Below are positions 22,558-37,515 of a stretch of 64,000 nucleotides of DNA, one piece after another. A program made the position numbers and the translations under genes. Source of the DNA: Flaccisagitta enflata (lineage: Eukaryota > Chaetognatha > Sagittoidea > Aphragmophora); contig OZ231127.1 of assembly GCA_965153355.1 (NCBI GenBank), positions 29,202,001-29,266,000 on the forward strand, given 5' to 3'. Positions within the stretch are counted from its first letter, which is position 1. Each line of letters opens with the position of its first letter. The notes under the pieces are model-generated. The model made no database searches, was not told where the DNA came from, and saw nothing but the letters and a program-made list of their open reading frames with translations.

Positions 22558-23970
22558 ATTGACAGACAGACAGATATAGAGAGACAAACAGAAAAGATCA
22601 ATGATGAATAAATACACATAGACTGACAGACAGGCCATGAAATTCAAACGAAGAGCGGCTGAGACAAAGACAGATAGACAAAAAGACAGGGTAGGATAGA
22701 CAAACAGACAGATAAATGAAACGGCGGAGAAAGTGAGTGAACCCGAGTTTGAGGTGGAATTAGTCTTCTAGAAAAAGTCTTTTCGAAGGAAAACAAACTA
22801 AAGATGAGAGGAATCAGTTGGCTTTAGGGTTTCCGTCGCCCAGAGAATTTGTGTGTGTATTTTGCTGTGCGAAATTCTCCCGCAGAAATATTTGATGAAT
22901 GAATTTCTTTTTTTCTCTTTTGGGTGCATCTTACAGAAAATAAAGAATTTGATGCAGGTTTACTTCAGAGCTATTTATTCTCGCCAATTCAGTCCATTCA
23001 TCCCCCTTATTTAGGGACATATTCTCTCTCCTTGGTCCCAACCCTCATGCTCACAAACTGCATCTCGCACGCCAAATTCTCATTCCACGTTGCCACGTCT
23101 CTGTGCACCCTTGCACCTGTTCTCGTGTGTTATCAACGCGAAATTGGTTCTGTTTGTCTTTCCCAATCAGCATCTTCCAATATTCCATCTGGTTTCGCGG
23201 AGGTTCACGGAAAAGTAAAGTGAGTCAACGCGCGGTTGTTATTTGCAACATCGAGCGATGCACGTGTAAAAGTGTGTTTGTTTTCTTTGCGTTCATTTCG
23301 GCCCGGAAAACTAAGTCTTTCGCCGGTTACAATGCTTTGAAACTAGGGGGGGGGGTTACAAAATACAGCTAAAGTTGAAATTATTAATTTTTCTCTTCGC
23401 TGGTCTTGTGTCTCATATGTTATGAGTTTTATCAAGCTGGTTTCCTGTGGTTTTTTAGTGCTTTCATTTCCTTTACATATATTGCAGTTTCTTGTCTCTT
23501 TCACAATAAGAAGAACCGAATAACTAAACAAGCATCTCGAGGCCGAATTAAAGCCAGCAATGAAAGTATGTAGAGCAGGCGTTTACCATTCAAGTGGCTA
23601 ACGCAGGATGTGGCCCAAAAACACAAATGCCGTCTGCCAAATTCGGACTTCACGCAGCGAAACCAGACGCTATCCGGCTTTTCTGTGTATACAGGGGACC
23701 TCTAGCTGTCTCTTTACAAGAGAGATGAAAGGAAGTCATTGCATCTTCTGATCTACTTCCAACGAAAAATGGTAATCCTAGACTCGAGATGCACTGGCAG
23801 AAGAAGGAGAAGCTGTATCGCAAGGGCAAATAAGGGGCCGCTGGACACGGGTAAAGAGAGGAAAAAAAGGCACGCGAAACCGTAGACCGTGCAAACAAAC
23901 CCCGTGTCTCGCACTAGCATTCAAATGGAGATGAGACTGAGAGAGAGGATCTATCTCTCTCTCCCCTAAC

Positions 23971-24072
<102 letters not shown>

Positions 24073-24799
24073 AAAGAGAGACAGAAAGTATACGATGCCG
24101 AGGCCGAGGGATGGGGGACTCATACGTGCGGGCGCGTACACACACATTTGCACGCACAGACTCACAAAAAAACTCGGGTGTGGTTTCATTTCCCTGGAGT
24201 AGCAGATGCAGAATAGATATGTCATCTTGGAAATACACTGCCTTCAAACCTTAGTCTATATGAATAATAGATTGCGTCGTTTTAGTCAACTGCTCAGCCA
24301 ACAAACATAGAATCTAAAGTAGCAAGCAAGACCAAGAAGCAATAAGCAAAAAATAGTCAAGGACAGAGCTAACAATTGCCACCACGAGGCGGCGCATGTT
24401 TTTCCCAAGTTTCCCTTTTTTTTCTTCGCTTTTCCTCTTCGCCTTTTTTTAGCACCGCAAATTGCAGTTTTTGTCTGTTTGTGGATTCAAAGTTTTTGTC
24501 TGTTTGTGGATTCTATGGAGGATGTCATCGATTTTTTTTCTCCAAAACTGGAAGAGGGGGAAACAGCAGAACCAGACGCTACTGAAAGGATCTGGAAAAA
24601 TTGACAAAGATACGACGAAAAAAAGGGTAAAAGGAAAGGACAGAAATGGCGCTGATGCGTGTTTAGCAGGCCTGAGCGATTGTATTGGGTATTGGTATTG
24701 GGTTTACAATATTCTTGTGTATTGGGTTTTCTCAATACATGTACTTTATTTTTCTTATTTTACCAATACAATACAATACTATACACAGCCCTGATTTTA

Positions 24800-24964
24800 G
24801 AGCGGGCCCGCGGGCCCGAGGCCCGCATCTTTGCTGTCGGGCCCACATGTTTTTCTAAATGCGGGCCCGACGGGCCCGCTCATATTTGGCTTGTCATTTT
24901 TTCATTAATGCTGAAGTGGTACATTGATTTTTTTGTTTCGTTTGTATTTCCTTCTCTTTTTTTT

Positions 24965-25024
<60 letters not shown>

Positions 25025-25566
25025 GCTTTCTTTCTTTCTTTCTTTCGCTCTTTCTTTTCCTTTTCTTTTCTATCCTTTTTTTTTTTCTTTATTTGTTTGT
25101 TTCTCTCATTCTTTCCTCCATTTTCTCTTTTCTTTTTTTCTCTCTTTCTTTACTAGAAACATCAATTTTTTTGTCAGCAACCCAGGGACGGACTCCTGTT
25201 GAACACAGGAGGATTTCCATACTTATTTGTCGCTTCGTTTGTTTGTTTATCCCCCCCCCTATCAGACCTCTTGGGCTTCAAATCAGGCCCTTCAGGTAGC
25301 GTTTCACAGAATACATTTAAACTTTGACCAACTGGTTTTTTTTTCATTCCTTCTTTCTTTCCTTCTTTCTTTCTTCTTTCTTTCCTTTCTTCCTTTCTTT
25401 CTTTCCTTCTGCCTTCCTTTCTGTTTTCTTTTATTTTTCTTACTTTCTGTCTTTCTTTTCTTACTTCCTTTCCTTTCCTTTCTGTTTTTTCCTTTCTTTG
25501 TGTCTTTGTGTCTTTCTTTTTTCTTTCTTTCTTTCTTTCTGTCTTTCTGTCTTTTTGTCTTTGTTT

Positions 25567-25631
<65 letters not shown>

Positions 25632-25662
25632 TTTTCTCTCTTTTCAATACTTCATCTTCCCT

Positions 25663-25694
<32 letters not shown>

Positions 25695-25790
25695 CTCTCT
25701 CTGGACAGTAATTTTGTCGGGCCCGCTGTTTTTCAGTCGGGCCCGCTAAATTTGATGGGAGCGTGCCCGACTGGCCCGCTCAAAAAAATC
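24800..25790. repeat. GGGCCCG-flanked block with TTTC arrays and a family B remnant
   Basis: GGGCCCG-rich segments (GCGGGCCCGCGGGCCCGAGG at 24801 and GTCGGGCCCGCT at 25717-25770) flank two TTTC arrays (24960-25050 and 25350-25635) and a CT tract at 25664-25701. Between the arrays at 25195-25290, CTGTTGAACACAGGAGGATT and the CAGACC/CAGGCCC units resemble one end of a family B element. The outer GGGCCCG segments carry opposite partners and could act as long inverted ends. Confidence 0.55.
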
Positions 25791-26344
25791 ATTAAGATCA
25801 GGGCTGACTATACAATATTACAAAAAAGTTGATCGGAGGAAAGTGAAATATGTGAGAGAAAGACTGAAAAAGATGAAGAGGAAAAAAAAAAGCATTCCTA
25901 GGTCTGAGGGAGAAAAAAAGAAGTGGAGAAGATGAGAGATAAAAGGAGAAGAGGAGGATTTGCTGAAAATAGGTGAGGGATGAAAAAAAGAAGAAGAAGA
26001 AGAACTTCTGACAGATTAGGTGGGTTGGAAAAACAGATAAAGAAGAAGAAGAGGAATAAGAATCTATGAAAGAAACAATCAGTGGTCAGAAGCTGGAAGG
26101 ATGAAGAGGAGGAAGAGGAAGAAAATAAAGAATCTACAGGAGAGAAAGAGAGAAAGAAACAGGGAAAGATAATGAAAAACACAAACAAACAAACAAACAA
26201 ACAAAAGAAAATGAAAAAAAAACAAAATCAGACTTAGATAAAATAAGAAACAAATAGATAAGTGTAAAAGAAAAAAAAAATACTAAAGATAAAGACATAA
26301 TGACAAAAAAATAAAAAAATTTTTTTATCAAAATGAAAAAAAAT

Positions 26345-26645
26345 AGGAAAATTTTTCAGCTCTTCTTATATAACAAAATATTTATATGATGATTAAAATC
26401 ATTATATTTTTTTCAAATCATTAGAATATCATCTAACTATGATTTGTTTGATATATATCACTACTCATTACTCATTATTAAAACTATGTAAAATCATATG
26501 TGTATTCTATTGTATCATATGCTATGATAATGTATTGTATATAATTTTATTGGATATTGTATTGTATTGGTATTGTATTGTATTGTCCCAATACTTGAAA
26601 GTATTGTATTGGTATTGTATAGTTGACAAAAATGCTATATAGCTC
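26345..26645. repeat. TATTGTATTG-rich AT block
   Basis: Repeats of TATTGTATTGGTATTG occur at 26527-26622. A related stretch (GTATTGGGTATTGGTATTGG) lies at 24682-24725, outside the GGGCCCG block. The two may mark the ends of one larger insertion. Confidence 0.45.
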
Positions 26646-26655
26646 AGGCCTGGTG

Positions 26656-26868
26656 TTTAGTCGCTTACTACGCGTCCCTATACGAGGGTGTGCAGGAAGA
26701 AAGGAAAGAAGGAAGTGAGGGAGGAATCTATGTTAGTAAAGCGAAACGCTAAATCGAGTGAAACAGTAATATCTGAAAATTACTGTCCCTGCTCAGCCCA
26801 ATACAGCCTCCTTCGTGTCACATGCTACCCCTGCCTACCCACAAGCGACTAATTATCGGCCGAGTTTT
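26656..26868 (-). repeat. Family A hairpin repeat, copy 5 (diverged)
   Basis: It starts TTTAGTCGCTTACTACGCG and ends ACAAGCGACTAATTATCGGC. Arm AGTCGCTTAC and distal arm ACAAGCGACT pair at 8 of 10 although the core is CTT rather than CGG. The tetranucleotide tract is replaced by unrelated sequence. Confidence 0.55.
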
Positions 26869-27004
26869 TCAAAAGGGGGGAGGGGGCGGTGATAAACTGT
26901 GTGAAACAAATAAAAAATGTACGCGGCAAGGGAGAAATGAAAATATCCATATAGATAAGAATCTATGCATGTAATTGAACAACGTTTGTAACACCTTATA
27001 CAGA

Positions 27005-27161
27005 AACAAGGCCAGATACACGGCAATCCAGTCGCGGACGATTGGGGAGGAGCAGTAATGCAAAAACCGCTTGCCATTTTAGAAATATTTGGGACGGACG
27101 GACGGACGTACGTACGGACCGACACGGCAAGGTGTAGAGTCGCGTTCCCGCGACTTAAAAA
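27005..27161 (+). repeat. Family A hairpin repeat, copy 6
   Basis: It runs from AACAAGGCCAGATACACGGC to TAGAGTCGCGTTCCCGCGAC plus TTAAAAA. First arm AGTCGCGGAC pairs with TCCCGCGACT at 8 of 10. A GGACGGACGGACGTACGTAC tract is central. Confidence 0.85.
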
Positions 27162-28217
27162 TGAAAAAGAAGAAACGGAATAATATGCTTACAAGGACAC
27201 TCTGTCGACTGTTCTTTGCATCGTGTTAAACGTGAGGAAACCGGCAAAAGCAGAAAAAGAAAAGAAGATGAGCAATGAGCAAATTCTCCGCGGAGAAAAA
27301 GACCAGGAAAAATGGGGAAGTTCCGATGCAATGGTATGAAAGGGTCATGGGCGAGATGGAGAAGCTTGCGGGGCACGGCATCACAGCATAACTTATTCTT
27401 TTTATTTTCTCTATGTTATCTTTAAGTATAACTCGTCGTGTGTATCTTGTTGGTGCAACAATTGTTGTTTTACTGACCCAGACAGAGTTTACAACAACAG
27501 CTGGCTTAGCATTTGTCTAAGCCCGCATGTCATAAAAAGGAAAAGGAAAGAGAGCGCAAACGAGAGCTAGAGAAAGGAAGGAAGAGAGGAACCAGTGAGT
27601 GAGGTAGAGTGAGAAAAGGGAGGAACAGGGAAAGGAGCAATAAAGTGAGACAGACAAACTGGCAATGAAAAAGACAGACGCGAGGACATGAACAGACAGA
27701 CGATTTTACCAAAACGAAAAGAAAACAGACAAGGGGAGACGGAGATAACAGTTTTGGTTGAAATGAATTTGAATAGGGAAGTGTTTGAATGAAGATATGA
27801 AACACGAGCTGACATTTTGTTTGATTTGCATTAAAGATTTTTCATTCTCCATCTCTTTCATTCGTCTTCTTTTATTTACCCTTTTTTTTCCATTCCACGC
27901 CGTCATCTCTCTCTCGTCACATTCTCGGCGTCATTCTGCATGACGAATGCGCCTCGTCCGGTGTTGACTGCTTCTCTGAACAACGGTAGTCTTTCTGTCT
28001 CCCGACGGTCTATTCATCTGTCTGTCTACCTTTCCGTCCTTAATCATCTTCTTGTTTGCATCTATTCATTTATGACTGACAGAACCAGTCTATTTGCCCG
28101 TTTATGCGTTTGACTACATCTTCGTCTGTCTGTTTGCATCTGTCCGTCCATTCATCTGTCTGTTTCCTCCTCAGAAACCGCTGAAAAAAGGGAAAAAGTA
28201 AATAGGTTGAAAATTGT
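27162..28217. other. Intergenic, no recognised gene
   Basis: Purine-rich (27540-27640) and GTCTGTCT-rich (27985-28165) segments occur. No splice-bounded frame was supported. Confidence 0.45.
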
Positions 28218-28218
28218 A

Positions 28219-28516
28219 AACAAGGCCAAGTGAAGGCCAATAAGTGCGCCTCGCTTGATTTTTTTGAATGAACGTTTTTGATGAATGAATGAATGAATGA
28301 ATGAATGAATGAATGAATAAATGAATGAATGAATGAATGATTGAATGAATGAATATGAATGTGGTGAGGCATGAAAGGTGATAGGAATGAAGAAATACGT
28401 CAGAATCAGCCGTTTTGCGCATTTCAAACGTTTGCGTGACCGACCAACCGACCGACCGACCAACCAACCGACCAACGGACATGACCTCTTATAGAAGTGC
28501 GAGGACGCACTTAAAA
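28219..28516 (+). repeat. Family A repeat, GAAT-containing subtype
   Basis: It begins AACAAGGCCAAGTGAAGGCC and ends AAGTGCGAGGACGCACTTAA. The arms are AAGTGCGCCT and GGACGCACTT (8 of 10), different from the AGTCGCG type. A (GAAT)n array occupies 28278-28350 and a GACCAACCGACC tract precedes the hairpin. Confidence 0.8.
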
Positions 28517-28597
28517 CGGGTCGCCCAAGAGCAATATGTGGTCAGCGATACCCGTTGCCCTGCTTTGAGTGATTGTGAATGGGAGTGAGGGGAAGCA

Positions 28598-28956
28598 GGG
28601 CAGCGGCCCCGAAGGGGACGATGTCCTGTAGAACACAGGGGGAATTTGGATTTGAGGCCTGAGAGGCCAGGTTTGAGGCCTGAGAGGCTGGATTTGAAAC
28701 CTGAGAGGCTGGATTTGAGACCTGAGAGGCTGGATTTGAGACCAGAGAGGCTAGATTTGGGACCTGAGAGGCTGGATTTGAGACCTGAGAGGCTGGATTT
28801 GAGGCCTGAGAGGCTGGATTTGAGGCCTGAGAGGTCAGATTTAAGGCCTGAGAGGTAAGACTTGAGGTCTGAGGGGCCTGATGGGGGGGAGGACGGACGA
28901 ACGAACGAAAGTCCCCTGTGTTCTACAGGACATCGTCCCCTTCGGGGCCGCTGCCC
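28598..28956. mobile_element. Family B: minisatellite bounded by 44-bp perfect inverted repeats
   Basis: Arms 28598-28641 and 28913-28956 are exact reverse complements, outer end GGGCAGCGGCCCCGAAGGGG and inner end GTAGAACACAGGGG. Inside, a 21-bp unit (GATTTGAGACCTGAGAGGCT plus G) repeats about ten times (28646-28860). Because 21 is a multiple of three the array stays open as LRPERLD repeats, but there is no sign of a real gene. Partial relatives lie at 11.0, 25.2, 58.26 and 59.6 kb. Confidence 0.8.
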
Positions 28957-29808
28957 AAAAAGGAGAGGTTAGACTTAGAGAGAACGGGAAAATTATGGCA
29001 CACCGCTTTGAAAAGGAAATGCGAGAAAGGAAACGGTGAAATGGTGAATTGGTGAGATGGGGGGGGGGGGGGGGTATAGAGGATCGAGGTTGTGTTTCTC
29101 AAGGTGGGAGATTTGGATAAATTCTCATTTCTGAGTCTTTAAAGGGACGAATATAATGAAATTATAGAATTCCGAAATCCGAATGGTCGACCACGGTCAC
29201 GCTTCAGAAGTTTCGAAATGCGTTTGCTGTGAATGCTCGAGCCTCTAATCACGTTTTCGCGCATGGAAATTGGACAAGAGCTGGGGTGCAATGTAGCGAA
29301 AAACTTCACTGGCCATTGGCCAGTGGCCAATTATTTCATCGTTTCAAAATTTTCATTTTTAGACTCTTTCCTCATTCTGTACATTTTAGAAACAATATCT
29401 GCACTATCTACCCTTTGTTTCGTGAAAAATCAAAACAGCTTTTTGGAACAATAATATGGGTCAAACACGGACTCGGTCTTTCATCTCGTTGTCCTGCGTC
29501 TATTGCTCCTCCTTAGCGTCTCATTCATTTGATGGTAGAAGTGCCTGTGCCTGATTTTGCCGACAGAAATTTGTTAAAGCGGAAATGTCGCCAAATTCTG
29601 TAGCATAGTCGGGAGAAATGATGTCCGCGTCGGTGGCGAGGAAGGAGGTGGAAGAGGAGGTGGTGGAGGAAGAAGAGGCGATGGAAACACGATAATTCTT
29701 ACCCCTCGTTCTATATTTCGATTAATGGCATATTCGTTCTATCGATTGGCTGGTGTTCTCTCCCTTGTTCTGTCTTTACACTTTCTGCCCTCTATCTATT
29801 TCTCTGTT

Positions 29809-29810
<2 letters not shown>
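28957..29810. other. Intergenic with an 18-G run
   Basis: A G homopolymer of about 18 bases is at 29059-29076 and a GGAGGTGGAAGAGGAGG stretch at 29645-29680. No supported exon. Confidence 0.45.
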
Positions 29811-31108
<1,298 letters not shown>

Positions 31109-31118
31109 NNNNNNNNNN
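31109..31118. other. Assembly gap (10 N)
   Basis: Ten N bases at the edge of a TTG-repeat region. The true length is unknown. Confidence 1.
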
Positions 31119-31265
31119 CAGTTGCTGCTGCTGCGTTGCTGTTGTTGCCGTTATTGTTGTTGTTGTATGTGTGTGTGCGTGCGAGTAATCTGCGACGTTG
31201 TTTATTCTTTCTGATTGTTGTTGTTGTTGTTGTTGTTGTTGTCGTTGTTGTTGTTATTGTTGTTT

Positions 31266-31310
<45 letters not shown>

Positions 31311-31312
31311 GT
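31119..31312. repeat. (TTG)n tracts
   Basis: TTG units in three blocks, interrupted by GTGTGTGCGTGCG segments. It borders the N gap. Confidence 0.9.
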
Positions 31313-31352
31313 GTGTGTGCGTGCGTGTTTTGCGTGAGAGTTAATCGGCAAC

Positions 31353-31506
31353 GTTTTTAGTCGCGGACTAGCGACTCTATAAGAGGCTTTGTCCGTCCGT
31401 CGGTCCGTCGGTTCGTCACGCTCGAGTCGAAAAGTGGGAAAACACGCATTTCCGCCCCTGCCTTCCCGTCCGCGACTGGTATTGGCCGTGTATCCGGCCT
31501 TGTTTT
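31353..31506 (-). repeat. Family A hairpin repeat, copy 7 (most canonical)
   Basis: TTTTTAGTCGCGGACTAGCG at one end and GGCCGTGTATCCGGCCTTG at the other. Arms AGTCGCGGAC and GTCCGCGACT are perfectly complementary. It ends about 45 bp before the RasGAP exon at 31551, inside the preceding intron. Confidence 0.9.
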
Positions 31507-31550
31507 ACTATTAATTGTTTTTAACTCTTACTTTTCACTCAAAACTTAAG

Positions 31551-32607
<1,057 letters not shown>

Positions 32608-32683
32608 TCAAGTCTTACATGTTGACACAGTGTTACAGATACGCATTAGGAATGTATAACTGCATGCCTATGATTTGATTAAC

Positions 32684-32823
32684 TTTTTAGTTGCGACAAA
32701 GCACCTCTATAACTGGCTGTGTCCGTTGGTCGGTTGGTTGATCGGTCGGTTGGTCGGTCGGGTAACGCATTCGTTCGACGATCCACACGTCGCACCTTAT
32801 TGGCCTACTTGGCCTTGTTTTTT
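32684..32823 (-). repeat. Family A hairpin repeat, copy 8
   Basis: TTTTTAGTTGCGACAAAGCA at one end and TTGGCCTACTTGGCCTTG at the other. The tetranucleotide tract is GGTCGGTTGGTTG. The arms are poorly complementary here. It lies in the 3' region of the RasGAP gene, about 80 bp after the stop codon, and may be part of the transcript. Confidence 0.75.
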
Positions 32824-33289
32824 CTACCTTTGAGTGAACAGTGAACAAACACGTAGCGCAGCAATGAAAACGCGACTCAATCAGGTTACCGTATTACATG
32901 TACTTGTATTTGCATTTCGGATGAAGATTTTTTTTAAAGAATGAAGATTTTTTTTTAAATTCAAAAACGATTCAGTTAATCGCTTGACTTAACTGTTTGT
33001 CTTAAAATAACCAAGAAGAACACTTGCTGGGTTATAAATATACTATTGACTCACTTCAGAATTTTATCATCATATATCCATCCATGGCATAAGATCAATC
33101 ATAGTGGTCTCAAACAAAATTGAATTTGCTCAATTTTCACATGTTTGAATATTACCAAATATTTATTCCTTCCCACTAAGTATTTCTTTTAATGAATCAT
33201 TAATTATTAGTCTGTGATATTCCTTTGATGTGCTTAACGGTCTTAATCTGCTTGCGAATTATGCGTGCCTTAATTTTTCGCCTCACGAT

Positions 33290-33314
33290 TTTTTTTTTTT
33301 TTTTTTTTTTTTTT
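33290..33314. repeat. Poly(T) tract
   Basis: A run of about 24 T residues. Confidence 0.9.
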
Positions 33315-33400
33315 GTTCATTTGTTCTTTCTCTTTTTTTATTGGTGCATCAATAATATGAACTGAAATTTGTTGAAGAAATGTGCGATAAATGACCATTC

Positions 33401-33406
33401 AATAAA
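33401..33406 (+). terminator. Possible polyadenylation signal of the RasGAP gene
   Basis: AATAAA in CATTCAATAAAGCATTTC, about 0.8 kb after the stop codon. It is the clearest of the AATAAA motifs noted downstream, but nothing else confirms it. Confidence 0.35.
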
Positions 33407-33409
33407 GCA

Positions 33410-34140
33410 TTTCCTTCTAATCCCGACGTGATTCAAGAGATAAAGTTTTCTTCCCAAACATACATACTAAGATAGTGAGATACATGTATACACAATCAGG
33501 AAAATGTTAGGATAGAGAGGATAAAAATGGGTCACCCACTTTTTCCGACTTATCAAGAGGAAAATATTGATAATTATGATAATTAAGGAAGTAGGATTGC
33601 GTCTACTTTCTGATGAAAACAGGAATTCCGCTTAAAGTCTATTGAATTAAGTGGTTGACCCACTTAAACCCAGGTAACCAGTGTAACCCCATCACCCCAA
33701 TCACCCCAAACTCACCCAATATGTCGCCGCGAATGCGCGAATAACGATAAGCTTCTTCGACGGATGTTCTGATTCAATTAAGCTGAGGCCGACAGGCCGA
33801 AGAATCCGAAGAGATCACCATCAATGTCGGCGAACAAATTGCTTTAACATTAAAACGCGACTGACATGACCCTTGATGGATTGAAGAGCGCAACGAGCCT
33901 GTAGTCGCATGAATCTGGCGAACCGACGATCGTGGCACTCATTACGCTTACGTTCCTCTTAATGATCGAGTCATTCCTCAGTTTGACAGATGACGACTTG
34001 TTAATGACTTGATTGGACTCTAAATTACGGATGTTATATTACAGTGATTGTCATGTTTTGTGTCTTCCACCTCGACTGTTTTTTTTTCCTCGTGACTACG
34101 GAAAAGAAAAGAAAGAGATTTAAGAAACTAAAGACAAAAG
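33410..34140. other. Intergenic, no recognised gene
   Basis: Unique AT-rich sequence with a short ATCACCCCA repeat at 33690-33710. No exon supported. Confidence 0.45.
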
Positions 34141-34146
34141 GGCAAG

Positions 34147-34148
<2 letters not shown>

Positions 34149-34213
<65 letters not shown>
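34149..34213. repeat. (GA)n microsatellite
   Basis: About 32 GA units. Confidence 0.95.
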
Positions 34214-34215
<2 letters not shown>

Positions 34216-34381
34216 ACTTCGTCGTCGTTTCTTCGCCACAGTGAGGAAGTGCATGGGTGAGGTCCATGAGGAGTACTGGGAGGAGTGGGATCGTGTCAGT
34301 TTGAGTTGGTAAAAAGGTGAGGAGAGGGGCTAAGGGAAGAAAAGAAGACGACAATTGCTTAGATGAGAAACAATAACAACA

Positions 34382-34543
34382 AACAAGGCCGTATACACGG
34401 CAATCCAGTCGCGGACGGTTGGGCAGGATCAGGAGCAGTAATGCGAAAACCATTCAGAATTCAAAAATGTGACGGACGGACGGACCGACGGCCATACCGA
34501 CCGACACGGCCAGGTTTAGAGTCGTGTCTCCGCGACTAAGAAC
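34382..34543 (+). repeat. Family A hairpin repeat, copy 9
   Basis: It runs from AAACAAGGCCGTATACACGG to GAGTCGTGTCTCCGCGACTA. First arm AGTCGCGGAC and last arm CTCCGCGACT pair at 9 of 10. A GACGGACGGACGGACC tract is in the middle. Confidence 0.88.
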
Positions 34544-34602
34544 ATCTTGACGGATTGATATGTTCATACAACCACATTATTCAGACATCGTATAAACCAA
34601 CG

Positions 34603-35400
<798 letters not shown>

Positions 35401-35407
35401 GTAAGAT

Positions 35408-35930
35408 CATGACAGAGAGCGAGACCGAGAGCGAGACTGAGATCAAGACCAAGAGCGAGACCGAGACCGAGAGCGAGACCGAACCAAGACTGAGAGCGAG
35501 ACCGAGAGCCCGAGACCGAGAGCCCGGAAGCGAGAGCTCAGAGCGAGAGCCCGAGAGCGAGAGCCCGAGAGCGAGAGACCGAGAGAAAGAGACCGAGAGC
35601 GAGAGACCGAGAGCGAGAGACCGAGAGCGAGAGACCGAGACCGAGAGACCGAGAGCGAGATACCGAGAGCGAGATACCGAGAGCGAGAGACTGAGAGCGA
35701 GATACCGAGAGCGAGAGACCGAGAGCGAGAGACCGAGAGCGAGAGACTGAGAGCAAGAGACCGAGAGCGAGAGACTGAGAGCGAGAGACTGAGAGCGAGA
35801 GACCGTGAGCGAGAGACTGAGAGCGAGAGACTGAGAGTGAGAGACTGAGAGCGAGAGACTGAGAGCGAGAGACTGAGAGCGAGGAGACTGAGAGCAGAGA
35901 GACTGAGACTGAGACTGAGACTGAGACTCA
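35408..35930. repeat. 12-bp minisatellite GAGACCGAGAGC, about 40 copies
   Basis: Units vary between GAGACCGAGAGC, GAGACTGAGAGC and GATACCGAGAGC. It begins and ends with simpler GAGACTGA units. The 12-bp period keeps several frames open (RARDRERE or SLSRSRSL), so long open frames here are not evidence of a gene. Confidence 0.93.
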
Positions 35931-35939
35931 TTAGACAGA

Positions 35940-36600
35940 CACAGGGCTACAGATAGACATAAACTCATGACACAGAGGAAAGAACTGATAGACAAGTAGA
36001 TGGTTGGATGGACGGACAGTATTGAAAATACAATCGTTTTGCTTACATATTAAAGATATGGGCCATATGTTCTTATTTAGGTATACCGGACCCGCTCACA
36101 TTTCCACCATGTAAAAGGGTGAAGTGGAAGCTTCGTTCTACATGCAGAAATAGAAAACAAAATTCCATTGGGAGACAAGTAAGGACTAAATACTGTCATT
36201 TTGTCGATCTGATATGTAGCAATACTCACTCACACATGGTTTAAGGTCTCTGACGCTTATGAAACTTTTTCCCTAGGCCTCTTCCACACATATACACATT
36301 CTAACATACTGCGATGAGCGATGCTTTGACTTTGGTCGATGGCTTCTAAGCGTATTGTAGATTCGCGCGATTTGCGTATCCTGTATCAAAACGAATTAAT
36401 GAAAACTATGTGTGCATCAAAACCTTGAAGCAATAGGGCCGACAAATGTGAAAAAGAAAAAAAGTCTTTTACATTCTACACTTAACGAACAGACACGCTC
36501 GCACAATCAAAGATTATGAAGGTTGATTTTCCTCTTCACTGGCATCAAACAAATATGAAATATTGTTGCATTTACATCGACGAGACTTGGCCTCCGCTGC
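35940..36600. other. Intergenic, no recognised gene
   Basis: Unique sequence without splice-bounded frames. Confidence 0.4.
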
Positions 36601-36608
36601 CGCCTACA

Positions 36609-36693
36609 GGTGTTGTTGTTGTCGTTCAGGTCATTCAGGTTGTTGTTGTTGTTGTTGTTGTCGATGTCGATGTCGTTGTCGTTGTCGTTGTCG

Positions 36694-36727
<34 letters not shown>

Positions 36728-37095
36728 ATCCGTTGTAAGGGTTGTCGTCGTTATTGTTGTCAAAGGTTGTCACGCCGCCATAGTTTTCAACGTCGCTGCC
36801 GCTGTCGCCTCTTTGCTGTTGTTGCTGCTGTTGTTGTTGTTGTTGCTGTTGCTACAAAGAGATTGCTGTTGTAACTGTTATTTTGCTGTCGTTGCTGTTG
36901 CTGTTGCTGTTGCTGCTGTCGTTGACGATGCACACATGTTGTTGCTGTAGCCGTTGTAAGGCTATTAATATTACGCTGTTAAGTTTTTGGTTGTAGCTAA
37001 ATTTTGCTAAAATTGTGTTGCTGTTGTTATTGTTGTTTCTGTTGTTGCTTGCTAAAGCACATGTTGTTGTTAATGTTGTCAAGTTGTTGTTTCAC
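36609..37095. repeat. TTG/GTC/GCT trinucleotide-rich block
   Basis: TTG repeats with GTC and GCT variants, densest at 36640-36726 and 36820-36930, then scattered to 37090. Codon-like open frames through it are homopolymeric (Val, Leu, Cys, Asn) and are not supported as genes. Confidence 0.9.
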
Positions 37096-37295
37096 AGAAT
37101 TCTACGCAAATAAACAAGCAAATAGACACGCACAAATACTCATCATAGACTACAGTGGTTGAGTTCCCTCCTCATTTTACAGGTCGCTTCATGTTCATGG
37201 ACCCGTTGGATGAAATAGCGAAATCTGTGTCTCATTGAATTTATCAGGTCAATACGTTTCTCGGCGAAACTGGCTGATGATATGATTTTAGTTCG

Positions 37296-37413
37296 TTTAT
37301 TAGTTGCAGACACGCAATGAGACATTGTCTATCGGCCCATCTGTCTGTCCATCCATCGATTTCTGGTGGGGGGGGGGAGGTTGCGGAGGGGGTTTGGACG
37401 TCCCTGCGCGTGT

Positions 37414-37454
<41 letters not shown>

Positions 37455-37515
37455 CGCGTGCGTGCGTGTGTATGTGCGTGGGGGTTGTTCGCCCCTGCCC
37501 ATCTGTCTACGATGA
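37296..37515 (-). repeat. Family A-like repeat, copy 10 (diverged, GT insertion)
   Basis: TTAGTTGCAGACACGCAATGAGA begins it and GCCCCTGCCCATCTGTCTAC is near its end. Arms share the GAC-to-AGAC change but pair only 6 of 10. A G-run (37371-37380) and a (GT)n tract (37416-37450) were gained in the interior. Confidence 0.55.

Noticed and set aside
28646-28858. LRPERLD heptad-repeat protein
   Set aside because: It comes from a 21-bp minisatellite inside a foldback element; there is no flanking coding sequence.
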